A DNA stretch of 64,000 nucleotides from Mycolicibacterium celeriflavum (GTDB lineage Bacteria; Actinomycetota; Actinomycetes; Mycobacteriales; Mycobacteriaceae), in the NCBI RefSeq assembly GCF_010731795.1, contig NZ_AP022591.1, forward strand, positions 3,162,001 through 3,226,000, written 5' to 3'. Below are positions 60,014-64,000 of this stretch, one piece after another; the stretch's first letter is position 1; each line of letters begins with the position of its first letter. Position numbers and translations under genes: made by a program. The notes beneath the pieces are model-generated. The model searched no databases. It was not told where the DNA came from and saw nothing but the letters and a program-made list of their open reading frames with translations.

Positions 60014-61646
60014 CTAGCGGTCGAGTCCGAGGATCTCGACGCTGCGCTCGCGCATCTCGACCTTGCGTACCTTGCCCGTGACCGTCATCGGGAACTCGTC
60101 GACCACGTGCACGTAGCGCGGAATCTTGTAGTGGGCGAGCTTACCTGCGGCGAACGCGCGCACGGCTTCGGCGTCGAGCGCGGGACGGCCCGGCTTCATC
60201 CGGATCCACGCGCAAGTCTCCTCGCCGTACCGGTCGTCGGGCACACCGATCACCTGGGCGTCCTCGACGTCCGGGTGCGTGTAGAGGAACTCCTCGATCT
60301 CGCGCGGGTAGATGTTCTCTCCGCCGCGGATGACCATGTCCTTGATGCGCCCCACCACGTTGCAGTAGCCGTCGTCGCGCATCACGGCCAGATCACCGGT
60401 GTGCATCCAGCCGTCGGAATCGATTGCCTGAGCGGTCTTCTCGTCGTCGTTCCAGTAGCCCAGCATCACCGAGTAGCCCCGTGTGCAGAACTCGCCCGGT
60501 TGTCCGCGCTCGACGATGTCCCCGGTGTCGGGGTCGACGATTTTGATCTCGACGTGGGGATGCGCCCGGCCGATCGTCGAGGTACGCCGTTCCAGATCGT
60601 CGTCGATGAGCGTCTGACACGACACCGGCGACGTCTCGGTCATGCCGTACGCGATCGCCACCTCGGACATGTTCATGTCGTTGATGCAGCGCTTCATCAC
60701 CTCGACGGGGCATACCGCACCGGCCATGATCCCGGTCCGCAGCGTCGACAGGTCGCGGTCGGCGAACTCAGGATGGTTGTGCATCGCGATGAACATCGTC
60801 GGGACGCCGTACACGCCGGTACACCGTTCGCGTTCGATGGCCGCGAGCGTCGACCCGGGGTCGAAACCCGGTGCGGGAATGACCATCGTGGTGCCGTGAC
60901 TGGTGCACCCGAGGTTGCCCATCACCATACCGAAGCAGTGGTAGAAGGGCACGGGGATGCACAACCGGTCGGCCGGGCCGAGCTTGATCAGCTCCGTGGT
61001 GAAGTAGCCGTTGTTGAGGATGTTGCGGTGCGACAGTGTCGCACCCTTCGGGAAACCCGTTGTACCCGAGGTGTATTGAATGTTGATCGGGTCGTTGTTG
61101 GACAGGCTGGCCGTCCGCTGCGCCAAGTCCTGGCGCGGCACCTCTTCGGCGCCCGCGCGCAACGCCTCCCAGTCGGCCGTCCCGATGTAGACCACGTCGG
61201 TCAGCCCGGGCACGTCCGCGCGGACCTGCTCGATCATCGCCACGTAGTCAGACGTCTTGAACGACGTCGCGGCGATCAAGGTGCGCGCTCCGGACTGGTT
61301 GAGCACGTAAGCCAGTTCATGGGTGCCGGTAGGCGGGGTTGACGTTGACGAGGATCGCGCCGATTTTCGCCGTCGCGTACTGGGTGATGGTCCACTGCGC
61401 GCAGTTCGGTGCCCAGATGGCGACCCGCTCGCCCTTGCCGATCCCCAAGGCCACGAGTCCCCGGGCGACGACGTCCACATCGGCGTCGAGTTCGGCGTAG
61501 GTGTAGCGCAGGTCTTGCGCGACGTCGACGAGCGCTTCGACGTCGGGGTGACGCGCGACGGTGGCTTCGAAGTTGGCGCCGATCGTCTGCTCGAGCACCG
61601 GCGCGTCGGTCGGTCCTGCGTCGTAAGACTCCACGGTCGCGGTCAT
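60014..61646 (-). pseudogene. fadD35: fadD35-like acyl-CoA synthetase interrupted by a +1 frameshift
   Basis: The N-terminal frame from ATG 61646 (MTATVESYDAG) runs through WAPNCAQWTITQY to VNVNPAYR and stops at 61317. The remaining protein continues in another frame as THELAYVLNQSGARTLIAA, with the AMP-binding motif YTSGTTGFPKG, AYGMTETSP, YWNDDEKTA and the catalytic Lys in TGKVRK, to the stop at 60014. One extra base near 61324-61328 (TACCGGCACCC instead of TACCGCACCC) explains it. Restored length about 543 residues, as for FadD35 (547). The divergent TetR at 61976 matches Rv2506. Genuine mutation or sequencing error cannot be separated here. Confidence 0.8.
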
Positions 61647-61975
61647 CGCACAAGGTCCTTGCATCGGTAGGCGGGCTCGATCGATACGTCTCATCCTCGT
61701 TCCTGCGCAACTCGGCGGGGCGGAAATTTCCGAGATCGTCACGGACGAGCGGGAGAATGCGATGCCACGACGACCGTCCAGCGCCGTCTCACCAGTCTGC
61801 CCACCGAAAAACGGCACACCCGAAAACCTTTCGACATCCCGTCGAAAACGATCTGGCCCTAGCATGCTGCACGGCGCGCCTGTGAGGCGCGAAATGGAAC
61901 GGTACGGTACCGTATCGGGGAGCGCAGGCGCTATGTCATCTAGAACGCGCAGCCAAGCTCGGTGAAGGAGGGGTC
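61647..61975. other. divergent promoter region of fadD35-like gene and tetR
   Basis: About 330 bp without a supported gene. It holds the ribosome-binding site of the fadD35 frame (AAGGACC, near 61655-61661), a GC-rich stretch with no convincing small gene, the palindrome at 61903-61914 and the strong AAGGAGG site of tetR at 61964-61970. No RNA gene was recognised. Confidence 0.55.
61903..61914. promoter_or_regulatory. TetR operator candidate
   Basis: TACGGTACCGTA is a perfect 12-bp palindrome, extendable to CGGTACGGTACCGTATCG with one mismatch pair (18 bp). It is 62 bp before the tetR start in the divergent region, the expected place for an auto-regulatory site that could also control the fadD35-like gene. 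Confidence 0.55.
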
Positions 61976-62566
61976 GTGCCGCCCGAATCCGCGAAGGATG
62001 CGCCGGAATCGCGGTGGACCGCGCGCGAAGCGGAACTGCTGGCGATCACGCTGCAGCAGTTGCAGCAGCACGGGTACGACCGATTGACCGTGGAAGCCGT
62101 GGCGACACAGGCGAAGGCGAGCAAGGCGACGGTATACCGGCGCTGGCCGTCGAAGGCGGACCTTGTACTCGCGGCTTTCGTCGAGGGCACCCGCGTCACC
62201 GCTGTCCCGCCGCACACCGGCACACTGCGTGGCGACTTGCTGGCGATCGGCATCTCGGTGTGCCGGCAGGCGTGTGAACACGGCAGCACGATGCGGGCGG
62301 TGCTGAACGAGATGTCGCACAACCCGAGGTTGAAACAAGCCATGCAGGACGAGTTCCTCCATCAACGCAAGCTCGTGATCGACGAGGTTCTGGCCGAGGC
62401 GGTCGAGCGCGGAGAGATCGACGCGGCGGCGATCAACGACGAGATCTACGACCTGCTACCCGGATATCTGGTCTTCCGGGCGCTGGTCTCCGCGCGGCCG
62501 CCGACCGAGGAGACGGTCCGAATTCTGGTCGACGAGGTGCTGCTGCCGAGCATGGGTCATCGCTGA
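61976..62566 (+). CDS. TetR-family regulator (Rv2506-like)
   Basis: A 196-residue regulator. The DNA-binding helices are DRLTVEAVATQAKASKATVYRRWPSK (region, residues 37-62); the rest is a TetR_C ligand domain. GTG at 61976 follows AAGGAGG closely. Its divergent position to the fadD35-like gene reproduces the M. tuberculosis Rv2506-fadD35 arrangement; in that organism Rv2506 is thought to regulate the adjacent leucine/lipid catabolic genes. No effector is known from the sequence. Confidence 0.88.
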   Translation: MPPESAKDAPESRWTAREAELLAITLQQLQQHGYDRLTVEAVATQAKASKATVYRRWPSKADLVLAAFVEGTRVTAVPPHTGTLRGDLLAIGISVCRQACEHGSTMRAVLNEMSHNPRLKQAMQDEFLHQRKLVIDEVLAEAVERGEIDAAAINDEIYDLLPGYLVFRALVSARPPTEETVRILVDEVLLPSMGHR

Positions 62567-62585
62567 CCGTTGGCGCGCAAGGCTT

Positions 62586-63584
62586 TTACCGCGGACGAGC
62601 GTTGCTAGCCAACTCGATGGCGTACTGATTGACGAAGGTGCCCGCCGGCGGATCACCTTTGTCGCACGTTCCGTCGGATTCGCCGGGCCGTTTGATCCAC
62701 AGGTAGGCGTCGGCGTGCGCGCCCGCCGTCTGCGTGGTCGGCGGAACACCCAGCGCTCGGCCGTCCGGGTTGCACCAGTGCAGCGGCGAGTCGGGAGCCG
62801 CTCCGTTGCCGTTGCGAGACGTGTCGATCACGTAGTGCGAACCGTTCGTGAGCCCCGAAATAGCTTCCCCGTAACCGATTTCCTCTTCGGTGGTGAAGAA
62901 GTTGGCGACGTTGAGGCTGAACCCCCGCGCGCGGTCGACGCCGGCCTCGTTGAGCCTGGCGGCCATCTCCTCCGGGCTGTGCCAGCGCAAGTGACCTGCG
63001 TCGACGTACACGGCCGCTGCCGGATTGCGGGTGAAGGTGTCGACGGCGTAGCGAATCAGGTCGAACCGCTCCTGGCGCTGATCACCCGACAGGCAATCGG
63101 CCATGGCGAGCGCGTCGGGTTCGAGGATGATCGCCACCCGCGAGCCACCCACGTCGGCCGCGATGCCGTCGATCCAGCCCCGGTAGTCGGCACCGGACGC
63201 GAAGCCACCTGCGGCGAAGCTGCCGCAGTCGCGGTGCGGAATGCCGTAGAGGGTCAGCACCGGCAAGGCGCCGGCTGCTTGCGCATCACCCACGTACTTC
63301 CCGACCGTCGCCGCGGAAGCACCGGGGACCAGCCAGTACGCCTGCGGCGTGTTTGCGATGGCGGTCAGCTCGGGGCTCGGCGGATCGGCCTTCTGAGCGG
63401 CACGCATGGCCGCCGACGCGGGGTTGACGTAGAACGGCGTCCCGGCCAACGGGTTCGCCTCGCTGGCCAGGCGCACTGCCGGGGCCGAACCCGTCGGGAT
63501 AGCCACGAGTCCGGCGCCGACGACAACCGCGGTCAGGACGGGAGTGAGCCACCGGGCGAGCGCACGAGCGGGAGAGTTGAGCAC
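62586..63584 (-). CDS. secreted glycoside hydrolase family 6 protein (cellulase-like)
   Basis: A 332-residue GH6 protein with a signal peptide (residues 1-40). Catalytic signatures are LYGIPHRDCGS (Asp119) and AIILEPDALA (Asp157), and WIKRPGESDGTC near the C terminus is the third family block. The core is complete, so it should be an endoglucanase or cellobiohydrolase-type enzyme, like CelA1 (Rv0062) in M. tuberculosis. No cellulose-binding module is present. The GTG at 63584 was taken. It diverges from the UPF0336 gene 96 bp away. Confidence 0.9.
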   Translation of the reverse strand: MLNSPARALARWLTPVLTAVVVGAGLVAIPTGSAPAVRLASEANPLAGTPFYVNPASAAMRAAQKADPPSPELTAIANTPQAYWLVPGASAATVGKYVGDAQAAGALPVLTLYGIPHRDCGSFAAGGFASGADYRGWIDGIAADVGGSRVAIILEPDALAMADCLSGDQRQERFDLIRYAVDTFTRNPAAAVYVDAGHLRWHSPEEMAARLNEAGVDRARGFSLNVANFFTTEEEIGYGEAISGLTNGSHYVIDTSRNGNGAAPDSPLHWCNPDGRALGVPPTTQTAGAHADAYLWIKRPGESDGTCDKGDPPAGTFVNQYAIELASNARPR

Positions 63585-63680
63585 CCGATGAACTTAGCGG
63601 CTCGGTCGGCCGACATGGTGAGCGCGTTAGGGTGCTTCCGTCGGCCTCAACGAACAAGCTGATAGAAGAGTTGGACACCC

Positions 63681-64000
63681 ATGACCGCAGCAGCAGAAAC
63701 GTCGGCGCTCGAGGCGCGGGTCGGCCACTGGTACCAGATGGACGGCACCTACCTGGTCGGCCGCGAGAAGGTGCGCGAATACGCCCGTGCCGTGCAGGAC
63801 TATCACCCCGCACACTGGGACGTGGCGGCCGCCGCCAAGCTGGGATATTCCGATGTGGTGGCACCGCTGACGTTCACCTCGACGCCGGGTATGACGTGCA
63901 ATCGCCGCATGTTCGAAGAGATCGTCGTCGGCTACGACACCTACATGCAGACCGAAGAGGTCTTCGAACAGCACCGTCCGATCGTCGCGGGCGACGAGTT
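63681..64000 (+). CDS. UPF0336 / MaoC-like (3R)-hydroxyacyl dehydratase, 3' end outside window
   Basis: The first 106 codons of a hotdog-fold dehydratase. Typical segments are YLVGREKVREYARAVQD and VVAPLTFTSTPGM, then QTEEVFEQHRPIVAGDE just before the edge, the pattern of HadA/HadC/HadD-like proteins (UPF0336). These dehydrate 3-hydroxyacyl-ACP in fatty-acid/mycolic-acid elongation with a HadB-type partner, which would be expected just beyond the edge. ATG at 63681. Confidence 0.85.
   Translation, partial: MTAAAETSALEARVGHWYQMDGTYLVGREKVREYARAVQDYHPAHWDVAAAAKLGYSDVVAPLTFTSTPGMTCNRRMFEEIVVGYDTYMQTEEVFEQHRPIVAGDE

Noticed and set aside
1..64000. tRNA, rRNA, CRISPR arrays and complete insertion sequences
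   Set aside because: Read by eye on both strands; no cloverleaf-like block, no regularly spaced direct repeats, and no transposase with terminal inverted repeats were found.

Overview
This window comes from the chromosome of a GC-rich actinomycete, almost certainly a Mycobacterium/Mycolicibacterium. The evidence is the gene families present: a 13E12-type HNH protein, MmpS/MmpL, MHB-fold hemophore, WS/DGAT acyltransferase, a fatty-acyl-AMP ligase, paired FadE dehydrogenases, an F420-dependent LLM oxidoreductase and a UPF0336 dehydratase. Several blocks also match M. tuberculosis neighbourhoods from memory: Rv3162c-Rv3166c (moxR3), Rv2172c, Rv2298, and fadD35-Rv2506. Genes are dense, many are coupled by ATGA/GTGA overlaps, and no rRNA, tRNA, CRISPR array, prophage or complete insertion sequence was seen.

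Layout. 1-5.4 kb: a truncated 13E12 HNH gene and the five-gene moxR3/DUF58/DUF4129 cluster. 5.5-13.4 kb: O-methyltransferase, coiled-coil protein, zinc-finger rhomboid protease, hemophore with a SigF-like promoter and a clear terminator, small secreted protein, serine hydrolase, NDH-like flavoprotein, tocopherol-cyclase-like protein and a glutaminyl cyclotransferase lipoprotein. 13.5-19.5 kb: hrpA, an aromatic-acid-exporter-like membrane protein and a non-canonical MTHFR in one run. 19.6-26.6 kb: selO, M42 peptidase, DUF899, small proteins including an unlisted 35-residue zinc ribbon coupled to a lipase-like hydrolase, and an aldo/keto reductase. 26.6-31.6 kb: lipid activation and oxidation (FAAL plus two FadE subunits) and a Nudix hydrolase.

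31.7-34.1 kb is the most unusual segment: an 82-residue acidic peptide made of three identical 23-residue repeats, then a JmjC/cupin-4 oxygenase, then a sucrase/ferredoxin-like protein that overlaps it by ATGA. It looks like a substrate peptide with a dedicated hydroxylase and a redox partner, i.e. a candidate RiPP-like system.

34.1-45.5 kb: tetR, mmpL and mmpS; thioesterase II diverging from marR-MFS across a palindrome-rich gap; an operon of glutamate-synthase-like protein, WS/DGAT and SDR; a ZIP transporter. 45.6-52.5 kb: a SigF-type promoter before an unknown gene, amidase, an ECF42-type sigma factor with its DGPF partner, enoyl-CoA hydratase and a BVMO-SDR pair. 52.6-64 kb: L,D-transpeptidase, GH5 and GH6 secreted glycosidases, a second FadE pair, LLM oxidoreductase, lipoprotein, a 20-codon SDR remnant, alcohol dehydrogenase, a fadD35 homologue broken by one frameshift, its divergent TetR with a palindrome, and the 5' part of a hydroxyacyl-dehydratase gene. 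The overall theme is lipid activation, oxidation and export plus cell-envelope functions.
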